From Bacillota bacterium (GTDB lineage: Bacteria > Bacillota_E > RBS10-35 > JAJYVN01), in contig JAJZWQ010000068.1 in assembly GCA_021846605.1 (NCBI GenBank), forward strand, positions 1 through 15,776: a DNA stretch of 15,776 nt. The letters run 5' to 3'. This document shows positions 1 to 6,556 of the stretch, one piece after another (the first letter of the stretch is position 1; every line of letters starts with the position of its first letter). The notes below the pieces were generated by a model, which did not search any database, was not told where the DNA came from, and saw only the letters and a program-made list of their open reading frames with translations. A program made the position numbers and the translations under genes.

Positions 1-67
1 CCGCCAGCGCGCCCCGCATCAGGGCGCGGCGCGTCAGGCCTTGGCTCGCAGGTGCACCCCTGCGCAT
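1..67 (-). CDS. Partial secreted protein with Tat-like signal (N-terminus only)
   Basis: This is the first 22 codons of a minus-strand gene that runs off the left edge. The ATG is the complement of 65-67 and is preceded by a G-rich stretch (complement of 71-77) that could serve as a weak ribosome binding site. The visible peptide begins MRRGAP and continues with LTRRALMRGALA, a twin-arginine motif followed by the start of a hydrophobic, alanine-rich stretch. Such signals are typical of Tat-exported proteins, very often ABC sugar-binding lipoproteins in this kind of genome. The gene points the same way as the dioxygenase at 731-1516 but is separated from it by about 660 bases. Nothing of the mature protein is visible, so function is not assignable; a solute-binding protein is only a guess from context. 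Confidence 0.5.
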   Translation of the reverse strand, partial: MRRGAPASQGLTRRALMRGALA

Positions 68-730
68 ACCGACCCCCCCAAACCTGGCCGGATCACCCGG
101 CCCTGCGCATGGGCTAGCTTCTCGGGATGGAAGACGCATCCTCCATGCGGCGCGCAACATGTCCCCTGGGTGCCTGGGGGCGGGCGGCCCAGGCGGGGGC
201 ATCGGCCCCCGGGGGTCCTCGGCCCAGCGGTGGCGGCGACATCGGCGTTGCCGCCCGATCCGTCGGGCCGACCAGGAATGGAAACAGACCGGCAGCGGTC
301 CCCACAATGCGGGTCTGCCCGCCGGCGCGACATCCACTCGACGCCGACGGGACCGCGGCCGCGTCTGACCGGGCTCCGCGCAGACGCCGGCTGCGTGGGT
401 GAGCGCCCGCCCCGACAGAGCCGCCCCTCCCCTGCGTGCTCACCCCGCGGAGTGAGGACACTTTGTGGTGCTTGGCGGGTCACCGGGGGCAGACTCGGCT
501 GCGGGCTCGGAGCGCCAGACGGTACACGACCTGGAGTTCGCCGACCGCCAGTACCGGCTACCGTTGGCCCCCTCACACCGCCGTTCATGCCAAGTGTCGT
601 CGGCCGCGCCGGCATGGGGGACTCGGCAGAAAAGCCCGGCAGGCGGGCCCCGCGCAGCGGGGCTGCCCGCTGGGGCGCACATTGTGTCTGGCCGGGCATC
701 CGCGCGGCCGCCGGCCCCCGCACTGCGTGG
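68..730. other. Intergenic region without a convincing gene
   Basis: No protein-like reading frame is convincing here. Long open frames on both strands reflect only the very high GC content and show no family-like motifs. The stretch holds a terminator-like hairpin (643-670) behind the dioxygenase gene and a small GC-rich dyad at 86-102 (GGCCGG / CCGGCC, five-base loop) in the presumed leader of the left-edge gene. The seven-base word TGCGCAT occurs at 61-67 and again at 104-110. I could not identify a promoter for the left-edge gene. Confidence 0.5.
643..670 (-). terminator. Terminator-like hairpin downstream of the dioxygenase gene
   Basis: CCCCGC (648-653) pairs with GCGGGG (657-662) around a three-base loop. 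The stem is extended by GCGGG (643-647) against the complementary bases within 665-670 across a two-base bulge. On the minus strand a TTTTCT run follows after about nine bases. It lies about 60 bases past the stop codon of the gene at 731-1516. The delayed, short T run makes it an imperfect intrinsic terminator. Confidence 0.4.
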
Positions 731-1516
731 TCACCCCAGGAGGGGAAACGTCTCCCCTTCCAGGCGGCCGCCCGCATCGAGCCCCAGGGGGTCGGTGACC
801 AGGTGCGGCCGCCCGTTGTAAAGGGTGCCGTCGGGAATGTAGATGATCACCATGGCACGGCGCGGGCGGTTGGTCCGGTTTGCCCCGGCATAGTGGAAGC
901 ACAGTCCGTTGTGGAAGGTGCAACCGCCGGCGCGCATCCGCGCCGTCACGGGCTGGGTGCCGGCCAGCTGGCCCTTGGGCACCATCGCGAAGATGTCCTG
1001 GGGATCCACCAGGTTGATACCCGGAAGGGCCCCCACGCGATGGGATCCGGGGATGAAGGACATCGCGCCGTTGCGTTCGTCGACATCGTCCAGCGCGCAC
1101 CAGAGCGAAAGCGCCCCCGGCGCGTCCATGGGCCAGTACGGGAGGTCCTGGTGCCAGGGGGTGGGCCGGCTGTCCGCGGGCTGCTTGAGCAGGGCCTGGT
1201 CGTGCCAGAGCCGAACGGCGGGAACCTGGGCCAGTCGGCGCGCCATGACGGCCAGCCGGGGCAGGTGGACGAAGGCGCGCACCACGGCGTTGTCCCTCCA
1301 GATGTTGACGCGCTGGTCCAGCACCCTGGCATAGGCCGAGCGCTCGGCCGAGGTGTGGATGCCGCCCTCGGCGCCGCCGTAGATCCGGTCGATCTCCTGC
1401 TGCAGGGCCACGAGTTCCAGGGGGGTCAGCACGTTGTCGACCTGGATGAACCCGTTCTCTTGGTAGAACCGCACCTGTTCGTCGGTGACCGTCCGCGTCT
1501 CCTCGATCTCCGGCAT
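731..1516 (-). CDS. Phytanoyl-CoA dioxygenase family protein
   Basis: This 261-residue protein is a predicted cytoplasmic Fe(II)/2-oxoglutarate-dependent dioxygenase of the PhyH family, normal in length. The iron ligands fit the HxD...H triad: H122 and D124 in PWHQDLPYW, and a distal histidine (H208 best) in FHNGLCFHYAGANRT. The following arginines (NRPRR, about 216-220) fit the 2-oxoglutarate carboxylate contact. IPGSHR at 155-160 is a usual PhyH motif. The ATG at 1514-1516 is chosen because AAGGGAGG lies eight bases upstream and the longer frame to 1597 has no family-like sequence. It is divergent to an AraC-type regulator pseudogene, an arrangement typical of AraC-controlled catabolic genes. 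The substrate cannot be told from sequence; bacterial PhyH members hydroxylate many small molecules, so the name does not imply phytanoyl-CoA. Confidence 0.88.
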   Translation of the reverse strand: MPEIEETRTVTDEQVRFYQENGFIQVDNVLTPLELVALQQEIDRIYGGAEGGIHTSAERSAYARVLDQRVNIWRDNAVVRAFVHLPRLAVMARRLAQVPAVRLWHDQALLKQPADSRPTPWHQDLPYWPMDAPGALSLWCALDDVDERNGAMSFIPGSHRVGALPGINLVDPQDIFAMVPKGQLAGTQPVTARMRAGGCTFHNGLCFHYAGANRTNRPRRAMVIIYIPDGTLYNGRPHLVTDPLGLDAGGRLEGETFPLLG

Positions 1517-1627
1517 GTTGCCAGCCTCCCTTCGACTTCGGTGCCGGACCAACGGGACCAGACGGCGCACCGCAGGTCGACCCCTCGCCCACGGCATTTA
1601 TGGTTCCGCCAAGGGCAGCGCTAGGGG

Positions 1628-2303
1628 GTGAGGACCGCGGACGACAGGAAGGGGACCCGATCCGCGCACCCCCAGGCGCTTCCCACACTGCGGCGGGCAT
1701 ACCTCCTGCGGCCCGGAGACACCGTCACACGTTGGGGACTGGAATCGTCCAGCACGTCACGGGCAGCCACAGCGCGGCGGTCGGTCCGGGGGACGTCCTC
1801 CTGGTGAATCCGTCCCTTGCGCACGCCTTCGTGGCCACCGACGGGCCGCTTCGCATCCAAAACGTCCTCTTCACCGAACAGGCCCTGACCGGAGCCCTGG
1901 ACGCCCCGGCAGTGTCCGGTGCGCTGGGCCTGTTCTTCACCGGACGCCTGTCACCCCTTCCTCGGCCGGTCCCGATCCCGTGGCCGTATCCGAGGCCATG
2001 GCGGCGGAATCGCGGCTGCGGAGACCCGGCTATCGCGCGGCGGCGCGCGGCTGGCTGGCGGTGCTGCTCGTCTCGCCCTGGTGGAGGCGCCTGGCGTTGC
2101 ACGCGGCGCCGCCGGCACCGCCTTGGCGCGCGCTCCTGCCGGTCAGGCGGCGTCTGTATGCCGCGGATGGGGACGGGGGGCGCATTCCGGAGTTGGCCCA
2201 CCTGGCCGGTTGGTCGCCGGATCACTGCACCCGCCGGTTCCGGGCCGTAACGGAGGAAACCCCGCTCCGCTTCATGCGCGGGCGCTACGGCGCGCCTGCC
2301 GTG
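1628..2303 (+). pseudogene. AraC-family transcriptional regulator, frameshifted and C-terminally truncated
   Basis: Pieces of one AraC-type regulator occur in three successive frames. From a GTG at 1628 (GGGGG just upstream) frame 2 reads LRRAYLLRPGDTVTRWG, typical of the cupin-like sensor arm. Near 1733-1738 the homology moves to frame 1 (TGIVQHVTGSHSAAVGPGDV, later PLRIQNVLFTEQAL). Between about 1935 and 1980 it moves to frame 3, which reads AVSEAM and then, near 2175-2280, IPELAHLAGWSPDHCTRRF, the first helix-turn-helix. The normal second helix-turn-helix is absent: homology stops near 2300, where a repeat begins. The first shift lies in a GGGG run, so one missing base would repair it. It is divergent to the PhyH-type gene that it probably once controlled. 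As given it cannot make a working DNA-binding protein. Confidence 0.75.
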
Positions 2304-2323
2304 CCCGTTTCGGCCGTTAGCCC

Positions 2324-2425
2324 CAATGCCGTTGACTTTATGGATGGCAGAGCGCGCGGCGCGACCGCTTCAAGCATGAATCCACGCCATCTGGATACGG
2401 GTCAGGGCCGCAGAGTAAACGGCAT
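2324..2425 (+). repeat. Dispersed direct repeat, copy A
   Basis: About 100 bases match 3544-3643 in the same orientation, with roughly a dozen differences counted by eye. Shared landmarks are TTGACTT, GGATGGCAG, a long GCGCGCGGCGCGACCGCTT block, ATGAATCCACGCCAT and TCAGGGCCGCA. It begins right where homology of the AraC pseudogene ends. The left edge is preceded by the short motif GCCGTTAGCCCC (2313-2324), which also recurs beyond copy B. It looks like a remnant of a mobile element or small interspersed repeat. I do not recognise the family. Confidence 0.75.
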
Positions 2426-2546
2426 GGGGCCTTGCCCCCGCCGCTCCGATCTTCGCATCCAGACCGCCGCCGGCGACGACGCGTGGGCCAGACTGTTCCG
2501 CCCCAACCAGCCCCTGCTCACCGACGGCCACGCAGCCCGTTTCCCT

Positions 2547-3074
2547 CTACTGCAGCACCGACGGCGGTGCACACTGGGTTCCGCCTCGGTAATCGAGGAG
2601 GCGCTCGACGATGACGCAGTCCACCCAACGTCCGTCGAGCCGGCCATGCCTCTGGTACACTCCCACTTCTCGGAAGCCGCAGACCTGGCACAGAGCACGG
2701 CTGGCGGCGTTGAAGGTGAAGACCCGCGAGACCAGCTTCCAGAAGCCGAGACGCTCGGTTTCGGCGATCAGCGCCTCTAGTAGCATGCGCCCCACGCCGC
2801 GGCCGCGCTGGCCGCGTTCGACGTACACGCTGAACTCCCCGACGCCGACGTAGCACGTTCTCGGTCGATAGACGCCCGCAGCCGCCCAGCCCACGACCTG
2901 CCCGGCGTCCTCCGCCACGACAAACGGGTGCGCGCGGTCGGCGATCCGCCTCTCCATTTCGGCGGTCTGCCGCGGCTCGGTCTCGAACGTGGCGACGCGG
3001 TCGGCGATGCCCTGGTTGTATATCTCCGCAACCACGGCCGCATCGCGGGGTTCCGCGCGGCGGACCACTATCAT
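2547..3074 (-). CDS. GNAT N-acetyltransferase, ArsN1/phosphinothricin acetyltransferase-like
   Basis: This is a 175-residue single-domain GNAT enzyme of normal length for the phosphinothricin/arsinothricin acetyltransferase group. It starts MIVVRRAEPRDA and carries the group's hallmark IYNQGIADRVATFETEPR, then the acetyl-CoA-binding RGQRGRGVGRMLLEALI loop (Q/RxxGxG/A type) and NAASRALCQVCGFREVGVY near the end. Family knowledge predicts acetyl-CoA-dependent N-acetylation of a small amino-acid analogue such as arsinothricin or phosphinothricin; the actual substrate is inferred. The ATG at 3072-3074 is preceded by GGGAGGGG. It overlaps, in the sequence ATGA, a TGA that would end the MarR gene if one base were restored in the G-run. 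This implies a two-gene, translationally coupled operon controlled by the MarR protein. The pair is bracketed by direct repeats, which suggests acquisition as a cassette. Confidence 0.82.
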   Translation of the reverse strand: MIVVRRAEPRDAAVVAEIYNQGIADRVATFETEPRQTAEMERRIADRAHPFVVAEDAGQVVGWAAAGVYRPRTCYVGVGEFSVYVERGQRGRGVGRMLLEALIAETERLGFWKLVSRVFTFNAASRALCQVCGFREVGVYQRHGRLDGRWVDCVIVERLLDYRGGTQCAPPSVLQ

Positions 3075-3516
3075 ATCCTGACCCCTCCCCCAAGGCATCT
3101 GCCAGCGCTTCCAAGCCCGCAATCACGGCGCTGCGACGCTCTGCCGGGATGGCCGCCCAGACGCGGGTGTACTCCGCGTCCGCCTGTGCGTGCAACTGCC
3201 GAACCTGCCGCAGCCCTTCGGCCGTTAGGAGCAGCGTGACGGCGCGCCGGTTCCCGGCCACCGGCGTGCGCTGCACCCAGCCCTTGGAGACCAGCGCCTC
3301 TGCCAGCCGGCTGGCGGTACTGGGGTCCACGCGCAGGGCCTGCGCCAGATCGCCCACGCCCAGCCCAGGACGGGCGCCGATCTCCTGGAGCGCGTGGCGC
3401 TGCGCCAGCGTCACGCCGCAGCACGTCATCTGCTCGCGCTCTAATAGCCGCAAGCCGCGGACGGTTTGACGCAGAAGGGCGCGAAGCCGAGCGGCACCCG
3501 TCGCATCCACCCCCAT
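3071..3516 (-). CDS. MarR-family winged-helix regulator (apparent one-base frameshift at 3' end)
   Basis: This small cytoplasmic regulator (about 148 residues if ended at 3071) has the MarR layout. An N-terminal helix is followed by TCCGVTLAQRHALQEIG, a winged helix with recognition segment VDPSTASRLAEALVSKGW, and a wing with NRRAVTLLLTAEG. C-terminal dimerisation helices end at EALADALG. The adjacent cysteines 32-33 precede the DNA-binding domain and could sense a thiophilic metalloid or oxidant; that is inference. The ATG at 3514-3516 is preceded by GGGGG; a GTG six bases inside is an alternative. As written, the frame does not stop after the domain but runs on to 2518 inside the acetyltransferase gene. 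One extra base in the G-run at about 3083-3091 would place a TGA exactly over the next ATG. Probably autoregulates the pair. Confidence 0.78.
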
Positions 3517-3881
3517 CCCCCTACGCCGGGACGGGTCTAGGAGCAATACAGTTGACTTAAGGATGGCAGGGCGCGCGGCGCGACCGCTTCCAGCATGAAT
3601 CCACGCCATCCGGATGCGGATCAGGGCCGCAAAGTGAACGCATTGCCGTTAGTCCCAATACCGCTTAGTTTGGCGTTGCCGAGCGGCCGCTGCGAAAGGC
3701 CATGCGAGGGGTGCCGAGGGGTTCAGCGGCAAGGCCTTTGGGCCGGTGCTGGCGACCTTCCACCGCGCCGCCGGAGAGCGCCGTGGCGCCTTATCTGAAC
3801 GGTATTGCCGTTAGCCCCCACGCCTTCCACCGCCTGGCGCATCCCCGGAGCGACTGACCCGACGGGCGCGCGGGACCGCGC
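3517..3881. other. Repeat-rich intergenic region
   Basis: No convincing gene lies here. The region holds repeat copy B (3544-3643) and two copies of a short motif, ATTGCCGTTAGYCCC, at 3642-3655 and 3804-3817. A 67-codon frame from 3595 overlaps the repeat and has no recognisable motif. The leader and presumed promoter of the MarR gene must lie within or next to copy B. I see no clear -35/-10 pair. Confidence 0.5.
3544..3643 (+). repeat. Dispersed direct repeat, copy B
   Basis: This is the second copy of the roughly 100-base repeat seen at 2324-2425, in the same orientation and about 88 percent identical by eye. It lies immediately upstream of the MarR start and is followed at once by ATTGCCGTTAGTCCC, the motif that precedes copy A. 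The two copies bracket the MarR and acetyltransferase genes. This arrangement fits either insertion of the pair between repeat copies or independent insertion of two small elements. Confidence 0.75.
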
Positions 3882-4649
3882 TCAGACGTGGGGGAAAATG
3901 CCCTGGATGCCGGCCACCACCATTTGGACGGCCACGATGGTGAGCAGCAGGCCCATCATCCGCGTGATCACGCTGATCAGCGTGCGTCCCAGGTGCGCCT
4001 CCACCGCAGTGGCGTAGTGGAAGAGCACGGAGGTCAGCCCCAGCACGCAGGCGAACGCCAGCAGGACCAACAGGGTGTGCATCCAGAACGGGGGCTGGCC
4101 GCCGAGCGTGATGACGGTCGCGATGGTCCCCGGGCCGGCCAGGATCGGCGTGCCCAGGGGGGTGACCGCCGGGTCGTCGTCCCGCAGGTCGGCGTCGTCG
4201 TCGGGGCGCACCAGCCGCCGAAGGGCGGTGGCCGCGGAGGATTGCGCCCAGTGCGCCGCGCTGGGCCCGTCGAGCGGGCGGGTGGGCGCGCCCGCCGGTC
4301 GCAGCGGAGCCGGCGGCGACGCGCGCGCCGGGGCCAGCGGCTCCGCCCCGGCGGGGTGGTGCACGCTCGAAAGCCGGCCCTGCATCAGACCGAAGGCGAT
4401 CACGAACAGCAGGATCCCGCCCGCGATACGGAAGTCGTCCAGCGTGATGCCGAAGAGGCGGAAGATCGCCGTGCCCGCCAGCGCGAACACGGTGACGACG
4501 CCCAGGGCAACGGAGACCGAACGGCGGTTGACTGCGGCGCGTTCGCGGGCCGGCGCGTGGCCGACCAGCGCCAGAAACACCGGCACATTGCCGATGGGGT
4601 TCATCACGGCGAAGCCGGACAGGAAGGCGTGCAACCAGAAGGTGAGCAC
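3882..4649 (-). CDS. MarC-family integral membrane protein
   Basis: This 255-residue inner-membrane protein of the MarC (UPF0056) family has about six membrane segments. Hallmarks are NPIGNVPVFLAL near the N-terminus, FRIAGGILLFVIAFGLMQG in the third segment and PLGTPILAGPGTIATVI opening the second half, followed by three more hydrophobic helices. The family's transport role is not established; despite the name it is not tied to multiple antibiotic resistance. The GTG at 4647-4649 is preferred because GGAGG lies seven bases upstream; the ATG at 4671-4673 is upstream of that site. An odd feature is a proline/alanine-rich insertion, rich in aspartate at its end (DDDADLRDDD), between the third and fourth membrane segments. 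It makes that loop roughly 75 residues instead of about 25. It stands 149 bases from the metal transporter gene and may be a separate unit. Confidence 0.87.
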   Translation of the reverse strand: MLTFWLHAFLSGFAVMNPIGNVPVFLALVGHAPARERAAVNRRSVSVALGVVTVFALAGTAIFRLFGITLDDFRIAGGILLFVIAFGLMQGRLSSVHHPAGAEPLAPARASPPAPLRPAGAPTRPLDGPSAAHWAQSSAATALRRLVRPDDDADLRDDDPAVTPLGTPILAGPGTIATVITLGGQPPFWMHTLLVLLAFACVLGLTSVLFHYATAVEAHLGRTLISVITRMMGLLLTIVAVQMVVAGIQGIFPHV

Positions 4650-4798
4650 GGCCGAACCTCCGCGCGGGCGCACCGGCGGCCGCCCAGCAGGCTATGTGTG
4701 CCGCAAAGTTCGGCGGTCTATCACGGATGGCGCGTTCGGCCCGAGCCCGGAGCACCCGCAGGCGGGGTTCGGCCGGACGGATGGCGTGACGGACGGCC

Positions 4799-5683
4799 TC
4801 AGACCGGGCTGCCGGCCTGGGCGGAGCGGGAGCGCCCCTGGCGCGCCGCCGCCGCCGTGCCTCGCACCAGGGCGCTGACCCCGATCCCGAGCACACTGGT
4901 CATGACGAGCACGAAGGCCAGACCGATGTGGTGCAGGTTGTGGACGCGTAGCCCCGTGGTGACGCTCCAGCCCGCAAGCCCCGGCCAGAGCAGCCCGAAG
5001 GCGCCGCCCGCGACGAAGAGAAGGCCTCCCCAGGTGAGGGTCTTGCCGGCAGTCGTCAGGGCCACCTGCCGGATCGCCGCCGCCGTGAGGTGCAGGCGGC
5101 CGGCGACCCAGCCGAAGCAGGCACCGGCACCCGCCTGCATGGCCATGGTGCCCAAGCCGAAGAACGCGCCGGGGAGCCAGGCCACCCACGCCGAGGGCAT
5201 CTGGGGAGCCAGAACCGTGTAGATGATCACCGCAAAGGCGCCGAAACCCCATCCGGCGATGAAGCCGTGCACCAGGGGCATCCAGGGGCGTGGATCCCGG
5301 ATCTCGTCGGCATCCGCGCCGCCCGGGAGCGCGTGGCTGCCGAACAGGTGCCAGTGCCGCCCGCGCATAATCTGCCAGCCCGCAGCCACCATCACGACCC
5401 CGACGACCACGTAGATGGCATAGTCCAGCGGCCCCGCGGTGAACCAGCGGTCCAGCGCGAGGTACGCCAGTTCGCTGGCAAGCGCGCGCTGCACGGTGAA
5501 CGCCAGCGAGAAGGTCAGGCCGGCCACCAGGCCCCGCCGCGTCGAGTATCCACCGATGGCGTAACTGAAGGTGATCGGCCAGGTGTGCTCATCCGGCGTG
5601 ATGCCGTGGACGACCCCCAGGAGGAAGGCCGTGGTCAGCACTGCGGCCAGGCCGAGCACGGCATGCGGATCCCAGAGGTCCAT
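4799..5683 (-). CDS. NicO/UreH-like nickel/cobalt transporter family membrane protein
   Basis: This is a polytopic membrane protein of 294 residues. The first helix carries HGITPDEH, the HX4D signature of nickel/cobalt transporters of the NiCoT/RcnA/UreH type. It is followed by ITFSYAIGGYSTRRGLVAGLTFS and further hydrophobic segments, including a HGFIAGWGFGAFAVIIYT helix with another histidine. The cytoplasmic or periplasmic loop near 100-130 is histidine-containing (GRHWHLFGSHAL). The likely role is movement of Ni2+ or Co2+ across the inner membrane; direction and metal are not determined by the sequence. The ATG at 5681-5683 has GGAGGG about eight bases upstream. The gene follows a Fur-family regulator, and its own promoter carries a Fur-type dyad, so metal-dependent repression is likely. 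A zinc or other metal substrate remains possible. Confidence 0.78.
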   Translation of the reverse strand: MDLWDPHAVLGLAAVLTTAFLLGVVHGITPDEHTWPITFSYAIGGYSTRRGLVAGLTFSLAFTVQRALASELAYLALDRWFTAGPLDYAIYVVVGVVMVAAGWQIMRGRHWHLFGSHALPGGADADEIRDPRPWMPLVHGFIAGWGFGAFAVIIYTVLAPQMPSAWVAWLPGAFFGLGTMAMQAGAGACFGWVAGRLHLTAAAIRQVALTTAGKTLTWGGLLFVAGGAFGLLWPGLAGWSVTTGLRVHNLHHIGLAFVLVMTSVLGIGVSALVRGTAAAARQGRSRSAQAGSPV

Positions 5684-5779
5684 CGACCCGTCCCTCCTGG
5701 CCTAGGGCATGGTGGCGGGGCCATCCAGGGCTCCGCATGGCCGTCTCCATCTATGGGAGGTTACGCGGCCTCGACGTGA

Positions 5780-5807
5780 ATGATACATTGTCTCACTTGG
5801 GTGTCAA
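5780..5807 (-). promoter_or_regulatory. Sigma-70-type promoter of the metal transporter gene
   Basis: On the minus strand TTGACA (complement of 5802-5807) is a perfect -35 hexamer. Sixteen bases on, TATCAT (complement of 5780-5785) matches the -10 consensus at five of six positions. Transcription would start near 5773, leaving a leader of about 90 bases to the ATG at 5683. The -35 overlaps the stop codon of the upstream Fur-family gene (5804-5806), so the transporter can be expressed independently of it. A six-base GGCCAT/ATGGCC stem (5719-5742) lies in the leader. Confidence 0.65.
5781..5795. promoter_or_regulatory. Fur-family 7-1-7 operator candidate
   Basis: TGATACA-T-TGTCTCA is an inverted repeat of two seven-base arms around one base, with a single mismatched pair. 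This is the geometry typical of Fur/Zur/PerR-type boxes, although the arm sequence is not the classical TGATAAT. It overlaps the -10 element and fills most of the spacer of the transporter promoter, so binding there would block RNA polymerase. The gene just upstream encodes a Fur-family protein, the natural candidate ligand. Confidence 0.55.
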
Positions 5808-6307
5808 GCGAGGTCGTCGGGCGCGGCGCGCACGCTGGCACCGGCGTCGGAGACCGCGCTGCGGGCCCCCGGCGCCCGACAACGGGCGCAACGCCCAGCA
5901 AGTTCCACGGCGTGGGACACCGGCGCGAAGTCATACGCGGAGGCGACGTGGGACAGCGTATCCTCCAGTTGGCGCAGCGCCTCTCCCCGCACCACGATAT
6001 CCCGTCCGCACGCCACACAGCGCAGGTGATGGTGGTGTCCCTCAGCGCAGGCCGCGCACCACCGGTAGCTGCCCTCGTCCTCGCCGGCGGCGATCCGCTC
6101 GACCAGGCCCATGTCCTGAAGGATCCGCAGCGTGCGAAAGAGCGTGGCGCGCCCCAACTCGGGATGTGCCGCCCGCACCTGGTGCCACAGGGTGTCGGCG
6201 CGGAAGGCGCCGTCCCCAGGGATGGCGTCGATGATACGGCGCCGGGCGGCCGTCATCTGTCCACCGAGTTGCGTAAACAGCATCGCGGCGTCATCACTCA
6301 AGGCCAT
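5804..6307 (-). CDS. Fur-family metalloregulator
   Basis: This 167-residue protein has a winged-helix domain (RRRIIDAIPGDGAFRADTLWHQV, then GRATLFRTLRILQDMGLVERI) and the Fur dimerisation domain with metal-binding GHHHHLRCVACGRDIVV. A second cysteine pair (CARC) near the C-terminus completes a structural zinc site of CxxC/CxxC type. The ATG at 6305-6307 is taken because upstream codons look non-coding and Fur proteins start about here; the upstream G-run is a poor but possible binding site. Metal specificity cannot be settled. Proximity to an HX4D transporter favours nickel/cobalt (Nur-like) or zinc (Zur-like) sensing over iron. It probably represses the transporter via the dyad at 5781-5795. 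The C-terminal tail after CARC is about 25 residues longer than usual. Confidence 0.85.
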   Translation of the reverse strand: MALSDDAAMLFTQLGGQMTAARRRIIDAIPGDGAFRADTLWHQVRAAHPELGRATLFRTLRILQDMGLVERIAAGEDEGSYRWCAACAEGHHHHLRCVACGRDIVVRGEALRQLEDTLSHVASAYDFAPVSHAVELAGRCARCRAPGARSAVSDAGASVRAAPDDLA

Positions 6308-6556
6308 CCCCCCCGCCCGTCGGGGCCTCGGCGGCCCGCCGCCCACTGTACCATGCCGGCGTGGGCGCGCTTCCCCGCCGCGCCCAGCGCGCGCCCGCTC
6401 CACGCGGAGGTGCCCCGGCGCCGCCCCACCGCCGCGGCCGGGGCCCCTGACACCGGCCGGTCAACACGCCCCCCCTGTGGGCAGGCAACGGCGCCGGAAT
6501 TGGGGAGACCCGGAAGGACATCCCGGCCAGGACGACGAACCTTCCCTACTGGCCGG

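Noticed and set aside
41..1624. A 527-codon plus-strand open frame
   Set aside because: It runs antisense to the intact PhyH-type gene and has arginine/proline/glycine-rich sequence without motifs; a high-GC shadow frame.
585..1700. A 371-codon minus-strand open frame
   Set aside because: It overlaps the PhyH gene in another frame; the PhyH frame has the catalytic motifs and the ribosome binding site.
3888..5222. A 444-codon plus-strand open frame
   Set aside because: Antisense to the MarC and transporter genes, with low-complexity His/Arg/Gln-rich sequence.
5684..5773. Possible NiCo riboswitch in the transporter leader
   Set aside because: The leader is only about 90 bases and I see no four-way-junction core; a small six-base stem is all that is visible.
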